Part shown: positions 51,874 to 63,155 of the stretch, piece by piece
Position numbering within the stretch: the first letter of the stretch is position 1
How the letters are laid out: the number at the start of each line of letters is the position of its first letter
DNA from: Semisulcospira habei
Lineage: Eukaryota; Mollusca; Gastropoda; Semisulcospiridae
NCBI GenBank assembly: GCA_036245525.1
Contig: BTPG01000004.1
Span: 19,361,103 to 19,425,102, forward strand
Reading direction: 5' to 3'
Length of the DNA: 64,000 nucleotides
Notes under the pieces: model-generated
The model's database searches: none
Told to the model about the DNA's origin: nothing
What the model saw: only the letters and a program-made list of their open reading frames with translations
Program-made: the position numbers and the translations under genes

Positions 51874-52334
51874 TATCATTTGCTGCACCAAAAATGACAT
51901 CAGTCGAAAATATCTGGAAGATAACATTTTCATCTTACCATAAAATACACTGCAGTAATTAGATCTGGAACTGTTGCTTTACAACAATGAACTGATTCAA
52001 CTAGTGTGTACAGTTCTAACTTAGCAAAAGTGAACATCACCATCGATCTAGGTGCTCTGTCTGCTGCACAAGCAAAATCTAACAATCCATCAAAGTTTTG
52101 TTTTTCCCCTGCACTTGCCATGAAACTCTAATTTTGTGTGATGGTCTGACATTTTTTATCTTATGGCTCTGCTGCAAGGTCCAAAATATCTGACTTGCAC
52201 ACAATATATCCCAAAGAAACACCTATTCATCTGTGCTCAGCCAGGTTTTTTCCTTTGAGTTTATTCCTTTGAGTTTATTCCTTCAGCTGTCAGTAGTGGT
52301 TCTTGTCACGATTCCTGCAGGAATCATCATGACA

Positions 52335-53497
52335 ACAAGAAAGGCAAAGCCCTTATGGCCGATCCACACATGTCTGAAAATAAGTAAAGGGATGGCTTCT
52401 GCACTAACAAAATCCATGTTTTCTCAAAATTTAATTAGTTTTCACACGTCTGTGAAACCCCCTTGACCTTTGTGATGAGTCGACTAAATTACAATACATA
52501 GGAAGGTCTTATCATCAGCTATCTTTGTGCCAAAAACGTTGATAATAACTACAATTATTGGCATTTTATACACATGTCGACCTCTCGTGACCCTTGACCT
52601 TTTGAGAGGGGTCATACAAATTAGTATGCATAGATAGGTCTTACCATCAGGTATCTCTGTACCAAGTTTGGGTTTGAAGTTGTGAATAGTAATTGAGAAA
52701 AAAAACATTTCTTGTCAAAATATGGCTATTTTTTCCCTATTTCCTGAGCTCTTGTGACCCTTGACCTTTCCAAGGGTCATCCAAATTAGTATACATTTAT
52801 AGGTCTTACCATCAGGTATCTCTGTAGCAAGTTTGGGTTTGAAGTTGTGAATAGTATTTGAGACAAAAACATCTACCGGTGCGTAGTCAGAAGATAACAA
52901 CCTGCTCCGGTCTGGTCGGTAGGTGATAGCCATCTGTTTTGTTATAGCTGGGGTGTTCTCGCAACCATGTTGTTTTCTGCTTGTTTTTGATGATAGTCTT
53001 GGCTTCTGCATATGATGTTGTTTTGTCTTCTAGGGTTGTTGAAGATCCCTCCTTTGCAAGCCTAAAGTTTGGGTTCGAAGTTGTGAATAGTATTTGAGAA
53101 AAAAACATCTTTCGTAAAGATATGGCTATTTTGGACTTATTTCCTGAACTCTTGTGACCCTTGACCTTTCCAAGGGATCAACCAAATTAGTGTGTGTATA
53201 AAGGTCTTACCCTCAGGTATCTTTGTATCAAGTTTGGGTTTGAAGTTGTGAATAAATTTTGTCCAAAAATAGCTATTTTTGATACATTTCCTGATCCCCT
53301 GTGACCTTGACCTTGTGAGGTCACTAAAATTGTTATGTTTAGCTTAGAAAGGTCTTGCTAGAAAGTATCCTTGGGCCAAGATTGAAGACTGTAGCTTAAA
53401 TAGTCTCCGAGAAATGCCAACGTTAAAGTTTACCACGGACGACGGACGGACGACCACTGGCCCAGAACATACTTTTGCTTCGCACGTGACCCAAAAA
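52335..53497. repeat. TandT array, copy 2
   Basis: CAACAAGAAAGGCAAAGCCC on the left and CGCACGTGACCCAAAAA on the right. The ~165-bp monomers between them share TCTTACCATCAGGTATCTCT. A foreign ~190-bp block (52873-53065) breaks one monomer. Confidence 0.8.
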
Positions 53498-53815
53498 CCA
53501 CTACTTACATCCAAAGGGTTAACAATAGGTGGCACCAGTGGCAGAAAACATGAATAATGAAATCTGAAAGTGACAGTTGGCACCAAAAACGCCGCTCAAC
53601 AATGAATAAAAAATACAATCATGAAAAAAAAAAATGACCTTCATGAGCCACACGAGACTAAAATGTTCCCCACCTACACACACGCAGCAGGCACCTTTCC
53701 TAATTTTTCCATCATCTTATGTAAGGCTGAAAACATGGCAGGCCAAATTATCAATCCATAAACTTGATTGCGTAATGTTTGTGATCATTTTCAAAACAAT
53801 AAGGAGAATTACGTC
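53498..53815. repeat. Flanking unit of the segmental duplication, copy 1
   Basis: From CCAAAGGGTTAACAATAGGT through CGCTCAACAATGAATAAAAA to TCAAAACAATAAGGAG. Near-identical to 54993-55300, with partial copies at 58035-58160 and 58850-59045. Confidence 0.85.
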
Positions 53816-54004
53816 ATATTTAGAGTATTGCGTCAATGTCTGTGTTGACGTGCCACTGTCTGACATTTTTCAGAAGTCAAGGTTTTTTTTACTGTTTAAT
53901 TTTTTTTTTTCTGAAAAGAATTAATTTTTACCGAAGAAGTTGGAATGGTACAAAGCTGGTTAATGAACTCATCCAATGTCTTTATCCAAACTAGCTATAT
54001 TCAA

Positions 54005-54992
54005 AATTTTAAGTAAATATGACAACAAGAAAGGCAACGCCATTATGGCTCACGTGTATGACCGATTTACATATATGTGTGACCTTTTTTGACAAGGGCT
54101 GGCTTCTGCACCAGCAAAATCCATGTTTTCTGAAACTGTAAGCATCTTTCACGCATCTGTCAACCCCCTATGATCTTTGTGATGAGTTGAATAAATTAGT
54201 ATGCATAGGAAGGTCTTATCAGCTATTTTTGTGACAAATTCCGTTGAAAAATTTGCAAAAATGTTGATAATGCCTACAATGCTATTTTATCAAAAATTGG
54301 CATTCTACACACATTTGCCAGCCTCGTGACCCTTGACCATACAGAGGGGTCATCCAAATTAGTATGTATAGATAGTTCTTACCATCAGGTATCTCTGTAC
54401 CAAATTTGGTGATAAGAAAAAACATCTTTTGTCAAAATATGGTGATTTTGGACCTATTTCCTGAGCTCTCATGACCACTGACCTTTCAGATGGATCAACC
54501 ATATTAGTGTGCATAGACAGGTCTTCCCATCAGGTATCTCTGTAGCAAGTGTGGGTTTAAAGTTGTGAATAGTATTTGAGAAAAAAAACATCTTTTGTCA
54601 AAATATGGCTATTTCGGACCTATTTCCTGAGCTCTTGTGACCCTCGACCTTTCAGAGGGATCAACCAAATTAGTGTGCGAACAAAGATCTTACCATCAGG
54701 TATCTTTGTACCAAGTTTGGGTTTGAAGTTGTGAATAGTATTTGAGAAAAAATTAATTTTGTCCAAAAATAGCTATTGTTGATATATTTCCTGATCCTGT
54801 GACCTTGACCTTTGTCAGTTTGTGAGAGGTCACTTAAATTGGTACGTTTAGAAAGGTCTTGCCACAAAGTATCCTTGTGCCAAGATTGAAGACTGTAGCT
54901 TAAATAGTCTCCGAGAAAATGCCAACATAAAAGTTTACCACGGACGACCACTGGCCCAGAACATACTTTTGCTTCGCACGTGACCCAAAAAC
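54005..54992. repeat. TandT array, copy 3
   Basis: GACAACAAGAAAGGCAACGC on the left and CGCACGTGACCCAAAAAC on the right, with four to five monomers. Confidence 0.85.
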
Positions 54993-55300
54993 TACTTATA
55001 TCCAAAGGGTTAACAATAGGTGGCACCAGTGGCAGAAAACATGAATGAAATTCGAAAGTGACAGCTGACACCTAAAAATGCCGCTCAACAATGAATAAAA
55101 AATACAATCATAAAAAAAAAAATGACCTTCATTAGCCACATGAGACTAAAATGTTCCCCACCTACATCCGCAGGCACCTTCCCTAATTTTTCCATCATCT
55201 TATGTAAAGCTGAAAGCATGGCAGGACCGAAGGTCAAATTATCAATCCATAAACTTGATTGCGTAATGTTTGTGATAATTTTCAAAACAATAAGGAGAGT
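54993..55300. repeat. Flanking unit of the segmental duplication, copy 2
   Basis: Matches 53498-53815 nearly base for base, including ATGTTCCCCACCTACA and CAATCCATAAACTTGATTGC. Confidence 0.85.
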
Positions 55301-55794
55301 TTAGAAATATATCAATTCAAAGGAGTGCCATGAAATTGAAAAAATAAATATCAAAATGAAAGAAATAATAAGAACAAAATGGGATAAACCACAACCCACA
55401 AAGTCCCTTCTATATGCGAGCTGTCTTTGATGTCAAGGGTCTCTACCTTTCGTCGTTGACCCGATTCTGATGTCGAAATATCTCCTATTGAAAAAGCTTC
55501 GCATATCTGATAAGTCAGTGAACTCTATAAGGGCGCAGGGCATACGCGTAATTGGTTTGTCAAACGTCATGACATATTTTTTAGTTTTTACATAATTTTA
55601 TATTTTACATGATATGAGTTTCACTTCAAGACTTGAGAAAATGGTGAGAAAACTGGAATTTCATGGTATGATTTTAGTCTTGCTATAATTTGTGTGAAAT
55701 CAGGTTGACTTTACCTAGCTACTTGATATACTAATTACACCTGCATGCTCTTTTAAAAAAGCATCGATACGTGTGTGTACATGCGCGCTCCAAA

Positions 55795-55865
55795 CATCTC
55801 CAAAAGGCATAGATCCTCATGCGCCTGGAGGGCACATGCAGATCTATGCCACTTGGAGATGAGCC
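55795..55865. repeat. Short PalD-like hairpin
   Basis: CATCTCCAAAAGGCATAGAT paired with ATCTATGCCACTTGGAGATG. A (GA)n and (GT)n microsatellite follows to 55925. Confidence 0.75.
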
Positions 55866-56023
55866 CATGTGTGTGTGTGAGAGAGAGAGCATGTGTGAGA
55901 GAGAGAGCATGTGCGAGAGGGAGAGAATTACGTTATATTTAGAGTATTGCGTCAATGTCTGTGTGGTGACGGAGTTGCTTCTTTTACGTCACTGCCACTG
56001 TCTGACTTTTTTCAGAAGCCAAG

Positions 56024-56243
56024 ACATTGGATGAGTTTGTTAGCCAGCTTTGTACCATTCCCACTTCTTCAGTAAAAAATAATTCTTTTCAGAAGAAAAA
56101 AATTAAACAGTAAAAAACCTTGGCTTCTCGTGTTCGAGGAAGAAGCCAAGGTTTTTTACTGTTTAATTTTTTTTCTTCTGAAAAGAATTATTTTTTACTG
56201 AAGTGGGAATGGTACAAAGCTGGCTAACAAACTCATCCAATGT
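56024..56243. repeat. Large palindrome, arms ~105 bp with 12-nt loop
   Basis: ACATTGGATGAGTTTGTTAG at the left edge is complementary to the sequence ending CATCCAATGT at the right edge. The arms meet at TGGCTTCT (56121-56128) and AGAAGCCA (56141-56148). One arm also exists singly at 53860-53980, so the palindrome arose by inverted duplication of existing sequence. Confidence 0.9.
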
Positions 56244-56282
56244 TTTTATTTAAACTATCTATATTCATAATTTCAAGTAAAT

Positions 56283-57460
56283 ATGACAACAAGAAAGGCA
56301 AAGCCATTATGGCTCATGTGTATGACCGATTTACATGTGTGACCTTCGTGGCAAGGGCTGGCTTCTGCACCAGCAAAATCCATGTTTTCTGAAACTGTAA
56401 GCATTTTTCACACATCTGTCAAACCCTATGAACTTTATGATGCGTTGAATAAATTAGTATGCATAGGAAGGTCTTATCAGCTATCTTTGTGACAAATTTG
56501 GTTGAAAAATTTGCAAAATGTTGATAATGCCTACAATATCTTTTTATCAAAAATTGGCATTTTACACACATTTGGCCAGCCTCTGGTGACCCTTGACCTT
56601 TCAGAGGGGTCATCCAAATTAGTTTGCATAGATAGGTCTTACCATCAGGTATCTCTGTACCAAATTTGGGTTTGAAGTTGTGAATATATTTCAGAAAAAA
56701 ACATCTTTTGTCGAAATATGGTGATTTTGGACCCATTTCCTGAGCTCTCATGACCCTTGACCTTTCTGATGGATCAACCATATTAGTGTGCATAGAAAGG
56801 TCTTCCCATCAGGTATCTCTGTAGCCAGTTTGGGTTTAAAGTTGTGAATAGTATTTGAGAAAAAAACACCTTTTGTCAAAATATGGCTATTTCGGACCTA
56901 TTTCCTGAGCTCTTGTGACCCTTCACCTTTCTGAGGGGTAATCCAAATTAGTGTGCATAGATAGGTCTTATCATCAGGTATCTCTTTAGCAAGTTTGGGT
57001 TTGAAGTTGTGCACAGTATTTGAGAAAAAACATCTTTTGTCAAAATATGGCTATTTTCACCTATTTCCTGAGGTCTTGTGACCCTTGACCTTTCCGAGGG
57101 ATCAACCAAATTAATTTGCATAGAAATGTCTTACCATCAGGTACCTTTGTACCAAGTTTGGGTTTGAAGTTGTGAATAATATTTGAGAAAAAATAAATTA
57201 AGTCAAAATATAGCTATTTTGGATATAATATTTCCTGATCCCCTGTGACCTTGACCTTTGTGAGAGGTCAATCATATTGGTGTGTTTAGAAAGGTCTTGC
57301 CACAAAGTATCCTTGGGCCAAGTTTGAAGACTGTGGCTTAAATAGTCTCCGAGAAAATACCAACATTAAAGTTAGCCACAGACAACGAACGACCGACGAC
57401 AGATGGATGACCACTGGCCCAAAACATAAACTCATTTTTGCTTTGCACATGAGCCAAAAA
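56283..57460. repeat. TandT array, copy 4
   Basis: GACAACAAGAAAGGCAAAGC on the left and TTTGCACATGAGCCAAAAAT on the right. Confidence 0.85.
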
Positions 57461-57885
57461 TTACGGACTCTAATCTGGGTCAATCGACTTTCTATAAACT
57501 GTCTTTTATGTCTTCAAGGAGACACCCCGTTAAAATATATTCTCAACGGCTTACTTAGCCACCCCTTGAAAAAAAATATTTCGCCAAGTTTTAAGCTTGT
57601 GCGTACACCAATATCCTAGATTCTCATGTTTATATACATACGCCCACACACACATGTACATATGCAAATGCAGCGCTTCACGCTAAATGTACGCTCTACA
57701 GCAAGGTTTGCATAAATAGACATGATGTAATTTTTATCTTGTTACTTCAGTTGTCAGAGGATTAGGCCTGCCCGCCTTTGACATGGATATGCTATTAAAT
57801 TCGCCCCACCGCCACCCATCCTATAAAGTCCCTTCTATAAATAGAACAGACTTAAAAAGGCTATATTTAGTAACATTAACACCTT

Positions 57886-58035
57886 TAGCCCATTTAGCCT
57901 CAATGTACAACAGAAGGAGATGGATCATCATTAACTCAAGGGTAATACCTGATGGTGCCAAGCTAATCTGGCACTACCCTTGAATTATCATGGTTGATCC
58001 ATCTCCTGCAACTGCTACATAGTCAATACATGACA
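57886..58035. repeat. PalB element with a reduced left arm
   Basis: TAGCCCATTTAGCCTCAATG on the left, CTCAAGGGTAATACCTGATG as a shortened arm, then a full right arm ACTACCCTTGAATTATCATG. Confidence 0.7.
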
Positions 58036-58159
58036 TAGTCAGAACATGTACTGACATCCAAAGGGTTAACAATCATGGCACGTGGCAGAAAAAAGAATAA
58101 TGAAACTTGAAAGTGACAGCTGGCACCTGAAAACACCACTCAACAATGAATAAAAATTA

Positions 58160-58860
58160 CAATAAAACAAGAAAGGCAAAGCCATTATGGCTCACCTGTA
58201 TGACCTATTTACTATTTACATATTTGTGACCTTTATGACAATAAGTAAAGGGCTGGCTTTTGCAGCAGCAAAATCCATGTTTTCTGAAAATGTATGCATT
58301 TTTCACTTCTGTCAACCCCCCCATCCCCCCCCCACCCCCTGTGACCCTTGACCTTTGCAATGAGTCAACTAAATTAGTATGCATAAGAAGGTCTTATCAT
58401 CAGCTACCTTTGTGCAAAATTTGATTGAAAAATTTGCAAAAATGTTGATAATACCTACAATTTTATAAAAAATTTGCATTTTACACACATTTGCTGGCCA
58501 TTTGTGACCCTTGACTTTTCCGAGGGGTCATCCAAATTAGTATGCATAGATAGCTCTTACTATCAGGTATCTCTGTATCAAATTTGGGTTTGAAGTTGTG
58601 AATAGTATTTGAGAACAAACATCTGTCAAAATATGGCTATTTGGACCGATTTCCTGAGCTCTTGTGACAATTGACCTTTCCGAGGGATCACCCAAATTAG
58701 TATGCATAGAAAGGTCTTACCATGGCTTGAATAATCTCCGAAAAAATGCCAACGTTAAAGTTTACCACGGACTACGGCACACAAACGACGGACGGACGAC
58801 CAATGGCCCAGAACATACACTCACTTTTGCTTCGCACATGAGCCAAAAATGACCTTCATG
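58160..58860. repeat. TandT array, copy 5
   Basis: AACAAGAAAGGCAAAGCCAT on the left and CGCACATGAGCCAAAAATGA on the right. Shorter, with about three monomers. Confidence 0.8.
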
Positions 58861-59066
58861 AGCCACTGAGACTGAAATGTATAGATTTTCCTGACACCTC
58901 ATCCTGTTCCCCACCTACACCCCCAGGCACCTTCCCTTAATTTTCCATCATCTTATATATGGAAGGCTGAAAACATGGCAGGAGCGAAGACCAAACTATC
59001 AATCCATAAACTTGATTGTGAACTTTTGTGATAATTTTCAAAACGCTGCAGCATGTCTCTAACGTG

Positions 59067-59134
59067 TTAACCCCTTTGTCCAAGCAGCGTGAGCACTGTA
59101 AACACTACCAATGGCTGCATGTACAACATGGTTA
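59067..59134. repeat. PalF hairpin
   Basis: TTAACCCCTTTGTCCAAGCA paired with GGCTGCATGTACAACATGGTTA. Confidence 0.65.
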
Positions 59135-59225
59135 GGATATAAACAAGCTAGGATCAATGTTAAAATATAGATGGGAAGGAAAGGTTATGCTAACAACCAA
59201 CATCTCCAAAACAAACTAATCCTAC

Positions 59226-59300
59226 CTTGCTGATCTCGTCTACCACTCGTAAGGCGTCACCGGACACATACAGCACAGCCCGCTGGTACTTCCCCTTCCC
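59226..59300 (-). CDS. numb: Numb, exon 2 in window: PTB domain strand
   Basis: Acceptor ATGTGCAG and donor GTAGG. Twenty-five codons in phase 0 encode GKGKYQRAVLYVSGDALRVV and then DEISK. It aligns with the PTB strand after the first helix. The join to the upstream exon leaves no room for the ~11-residue PTB insert that vertebrate Numb isoforms can include. Confidence 0.93.
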
Positions 59301-59448
59301 CTGCACATCACAAACATTAAATGCATTCAGATACAGGTCAGCCTCAGTACAATGCAGTACCTGGGAGTCCTAAGTCAGACTGCATTTCTCACCACTACAT
59401 TACTGTAATACTGTATTTACAAAGACATGTAAAGAAAAAAACAACTGG

Positions 59449-59548
59449 TAAGCAAAAGGTCCTCGGATCGATGTCAGCCTGAAATGGTGCATGCACAGCT
59501 TTGCACAGACCAGCTGATAATGACATCAGCCTGAGGACCTTTGCTCAG
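59449..59548. repeat. PalH foldback
   Basis: TAAGCAAAAGGTCCTCGGAT paired with ATCAGCCTGAGGACCTTTGC. Another, more diverged copy is at 59768-59880. Confidence 0.75.
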
Positions 59549-60213
59549 TCAGTGGCAATCCCTGCGGGAGCCAGAGACATGCACATTATTTCTGATACCA
59601 CAGTATACTGCAGTACGTGATGCCGATCCTGACCAGTATTTAAATAATTTTGTCTGTACAGGTCAGCCCCCTAATACTGCAGTATCTGGGAGCTATAAAG
59701 CCTGCCTGCTATTTTTTGCCTTTGTGTTACTGTGATGCTGAAGTTACTCAAGCTTATAAAAAAAAAAAACTTATCCAAGAAATTGGTCTTCAGGCAGATG
59801 TTGGCCTTAGTTGGCCTGTGCACAGCTCTGTGCTAGCCCAGTAAGGCTGATATTGGCCTGAAGATCTTGCACTCAGCAAGTGTTAACCACCACATTGGGG
59901 CCAGAGACCAGTCTATACCTGATTAAAAATATACCAGTGCCTGAGGCTGACCTGTTTCAAACAAGCAGATCGCCAGATGGCACTGGGCCATGCAAAATGT
60001 CAAAAGTATCAAAAAAATCCAAACTCATAGTACTTCAACAGCCTTTAATTCCTTAAAGATCCATAAGTATGGGCTGAAAATCTCCACTATATCACTTTAT
60101 CAACCCTGTCAACCTTATTTATGGGAGATGAGTTTGACTTAGATAGTTCAAGGTTAATACCTCGTTCACTACAGACACTGAACAAGCACTTTTCTTGAAC
60201 CATCTAAAATTGA

Positions 60214-60584
60214 TTGATTGATTGATTGATTGTACATTGCTTAACGTCCTGACAGCAACAAGGCTTTCTCAGGATGTGTCTGCACTGCTTGTGAAAAAAA
60301 AAAAAAACCAACAGAATATTGAATGTATGTCGCCAGCTAAGACATGGGGCCTAAATAAAGCGAAGACCATTTAGCAACACACATCCAATATTAAGAGCTA
60401 CAGGCAGCGCAGACAGTAGGGAGAGTTTAAAAAAGGAAAATACAGGTGAATGGACCAAGGGTAGGCAGAAACACATGCCCCAGAATACAAAAGAAAACCC
60501 ACCCTGTGGGGCTGACCAGGGTGACCCTGGGAACTAAAAAGTAGTTACCCCACCCAAGTCCCCCAGGGCAGACCTGGGTGGGGG
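60214..60584 (-). mobile_element. SINE-like retroposon, copy 2, with 13-bp target duplication
   Basis: Flanked by CATCTAAAATTGA at 60201-60213 and 60585-60597. On the minus strand it ends in an (ATCA)n tail and is collinear with 33366-33759. Its target was an old core-hairpin remnant (60105-60210). Confidence 0.85.
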
Positions 60585-61068
60585 CATCTAAAATTGAACA
60601 ACTTTGTATCATCCGCAGGGGAATTAGGGTGCAGACAGAGAAAGAGAGAGTGTGCCCAATGCTTGTCTTCCATAAACATGATTCTACAGCTTGCACACAG
60701 AAACATCATTTCCAAACAACAAATATTTGCCAGCACAAAAAGCAATTCCTAAATCAAAACAGCAAGGCACAATTCTTCTGCACTTTTTATTTTTGACATC
60801 TGTTTCCTGTTAGATTGTTTAACCAAATCATATGGTCTATTGATGTCACCTTGATCGATTTGTCCCAAGCCCACAAGCCTTTGTTTCAAGCAGGTTGCTA
60901 ATTCTATGCTGACAGATCCCAGGAGCTAATGTCATAAAAACATGAGCAAGTGGTGGTGACAACACAGTAACTCCTGTCAGTCTTAAACATCTAGTACCAC
61001 CAACAAAGAAGTTTGTAAAGCTAAAGATCGCCGTCTACCCCCCCACCCCCTCCCTTCCGCCCCCCGTG

Positions 61069-61086
61069 CCCCCCCCCCCCCCCCCC
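61069..61086. repeat. Poly-C run within a C-rich block (61037-61100)
   Basis: Eighteen consecutive C residues, with further runs on either side. Confidence 0.9.
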
Positions 61087-61257
61087 GTGCCCCCCCCCCA
61101 ACACCTCCTTCCATCCCCTTCATTTTGAACTGTTGAAAATGCATGCAAGATTGAAGATGACTCTTGGTTTCATAATGAAAGTCTTGGAAAAAAACTTTCT
61201 GTGATAACTTTTTGTTACACAAACACACACAAACCGCATTTGTTGGGACACTGACCT

Positions 61258-61378
61258 GGGGCCAGTTACTTTAGTGAGCTTAGTCATGTGCCAGCCACTA
61301 AGCAAGGTGTTCCACTATAGCAGTTCACCTTGCTTAGAGGCTGGCACAGGACTAATCTCTCTCAAGCAACTCAGCCCT
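61258..61378. repeat. PalG palindrome, diverged
   Basis: GGCCAGTTACTTTAGTGAGC paired with TCTCTCAAGCAACTCAGCCC. Confidence 0.8.
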
Positions 61379-61633
61379 AGAGTGTATCAAAGTAGAGAAC
61401 CCTTTACACCACTGATAAAGCGCTACGTGAACCTATAATTGTAAGGATTGCATAGAGCTTCAGCAACTGTTAAATTATCTGGTTATAAAAAAAATCCTGA
61501 TCTATTCAAGCTGTACAAGGAGTAATCAATAAATGAACAGAAACTTCTGCTCAGTTGATCCACAAGCTTTTCCTGCGTAGATTTTTAATCTTGGCTCGCG
61601 GCAGTGCCCTCCGAGTCACAAAGCTAGTGCCTT

Positions 61634-61720
61634 CCATCTGCAAGAGGCATGGATTCTCATGAACGCCTGCAGCCGTGGTGGTTCATGAAAATCTATGTCC
61701 CTTGCTAGCGGAGACCTCAA
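61634..61720. repeat. PalD hairpin fragment
   Basis: CTGCAAGAGGCATGGATTCT paired with AAAATCTATGTCCCTTGC. Confidence 0.7.
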
Positions 61721-62274
61721 TAAACACCCGCAGACGAAGGAGGTTATCGGAGAATACAATTTGAGTTTTGGACTACTACTGATGGAAAGACTTACGGTGA
61801 GTTGGAGCTGATAGTGATAATCACGCCTCATCACATCAGTGAACGCTCAAATAACCAGAGTAGTTATTGGGCGCTACAAGGGTCGATAATCATAGTCGAG
61901 ATGTGAGCGGCTGTCCTGTCTGCGCCAAGAACAGATATTTTCATCATCTAGTATAGACCAGCAGAATAGATGTGGTCGCACTGTGTGTTGTGTCAGCGGT
62001 TGTTGTTTCTTTATACTATGGTATCAATTTTTTTTTTTGAGTGGTCCGTTGTCACGGGGCTACCAGTGTTGGGTGGGTTAGTGTGAGGTGGTGGGCAATA
62101 CAGGAAACGAATGTGGATAGAAACTTCCGGGATGACAAACAAAGAAGTAAATCGTAACTGAAGTTGGAAGTCACATATTAAGTAAACTTTCAATGAACCA
62201 ACAACTTGTTCATGGTGAATATGGTGATCCCATACGTCCGACGGAGTCATTTAGCTCTGACACTGAGGATTTTT

Positions 62275-62590
62275 AAACAGTGTTTACAGCAGAATCTGTT
62301 CTGAGCAACCACCCTTATAAGAGACACCTTCAATTAAAGACCATCATTTAGGTGGATATAAAACCATCATTTAGCTGGCTGTAGACACCTAAGTGGTTGT
62401 CTTTAACTCATTAGAGACAGGCCACATTCGTATATATGCAGCAAAAGCCGTGTATCCGAATGAGGCCCTTCTCAAATAAGTTAATGACAGGTCACATTAT
62501 TTGCCCTTCAAGACTGCTCTTGAGAGAGCATCCCTCTCTCAGGACCAATTTTTTTTCTAAAAGTGGTTGCTCTAAACAGGTTTTATTGTA
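62275..62590. mobile_element. PalP element with a nested PalJ-like hairpin
   Basis: TTACAGCAGAATCTGTTCTG on the left and TGGTTGCTCTAAACAGGTTT on the right. A PalJ-like piece (TTAACTCATTAGAGACAGGC to CTCAAATAAGTTAA) sits at 62405-62482 inside it. Confidence 0.55.
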
Positions 62591-63080
62591 CAAACTACAA
62601 TACATCCACTCTCCAACCAGACATCAAATATCACACTTATCTAATATTTCATGACTAAGTGGCTTGAAACACAACGGTCAGTGTATCAGTATACTTCAGC
62701 AATTTATGTGCAAAGCAGACAAAAGGATGATAAGTGGCTTGCAAAAGTGGGAAGGAAAATCTTCACATGAAATCAGGTCTAAAAATACACTCTGCAAAAT
62801 AGTCATCGTGATATTTCCACACTGTTTATGAAACAAATTATTCATAACTGGTGCTGAAAAACCACCTACGCTATTTTAAAACTTGAGGACACTTGCATAG
62901 CTTTGTGCAGTTATTCTGAGAGTAAGCTCGTTACACATCTCTGTTCTTTTATTTTTAAATGAAGACATGGCGGATTAGTTAACAGTGCATACCAATTAAA
63001 ATGTCATTGTACTACAAGTTAATTATTAAGCACTTTGAACTATTCCAACACAACTCTGCAAAAATAGAAATTAGACTTAC

Positions 63081-63155
63081 AGCTTTGAGTGACTTGACAG
63101 CATCCTCACAAACTTGCATTCCCCGGGAGTCAAAGACCTCTGTACAACCAAGGTA
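63081..63155 (-). CDS. numb: Numb, exon 1 in window: start of the PTB domain (5' exons outside)
   Basis: Acceptor TTTCTTCAG and donor GTAAGT. Twenty-five codons in phase 0 encode [20 protein letters not shown] and then KSLKA, the first PTB strand and helix of Numb. The Y-L-G-C and E-V-F spelling is the protostome form. The preceding exon, which should encode the N-terminal basic segment, is not visible in 63156-64000 and must lie to the right. Confidence 0.95.

Larger units (their letters stand above)
49418..59225 (-). other. Large numb intron (9.8 kb) with segmental duplications
   Basis: Holds PalE and PalB elements (49440-50015), a 555-bp inverted-repeat element (50524-51078), PalF, PalE, C runs, and a set of duplicated 1-2 kb units built from the TandT monomers and their flanks (52340-59045). 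The stretches 51.08-51.2, 51.88-52.27 and 57.5-57.88 kb show nothing. No exon was recognised. Confidence 0.6.
59301..63080 (-). other. Numb intron with PalH, SINE-like, PalG and PalP elements
   Basis: Contains PalH (59449-59548 and 59768-59880), related direct repeats with ACAGGTCAGCC text (59332 and 59655), the SINE-like copy (60214-60584), a C-rich block (61037-61100), PalG (61258-61378), a PalD fragment (61634-61720) and PalP with a nested PalJ-like piece (62275-62590). The stretch 61.75-62.2 kb shows nothing recognisable. Confidence 0.6.
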
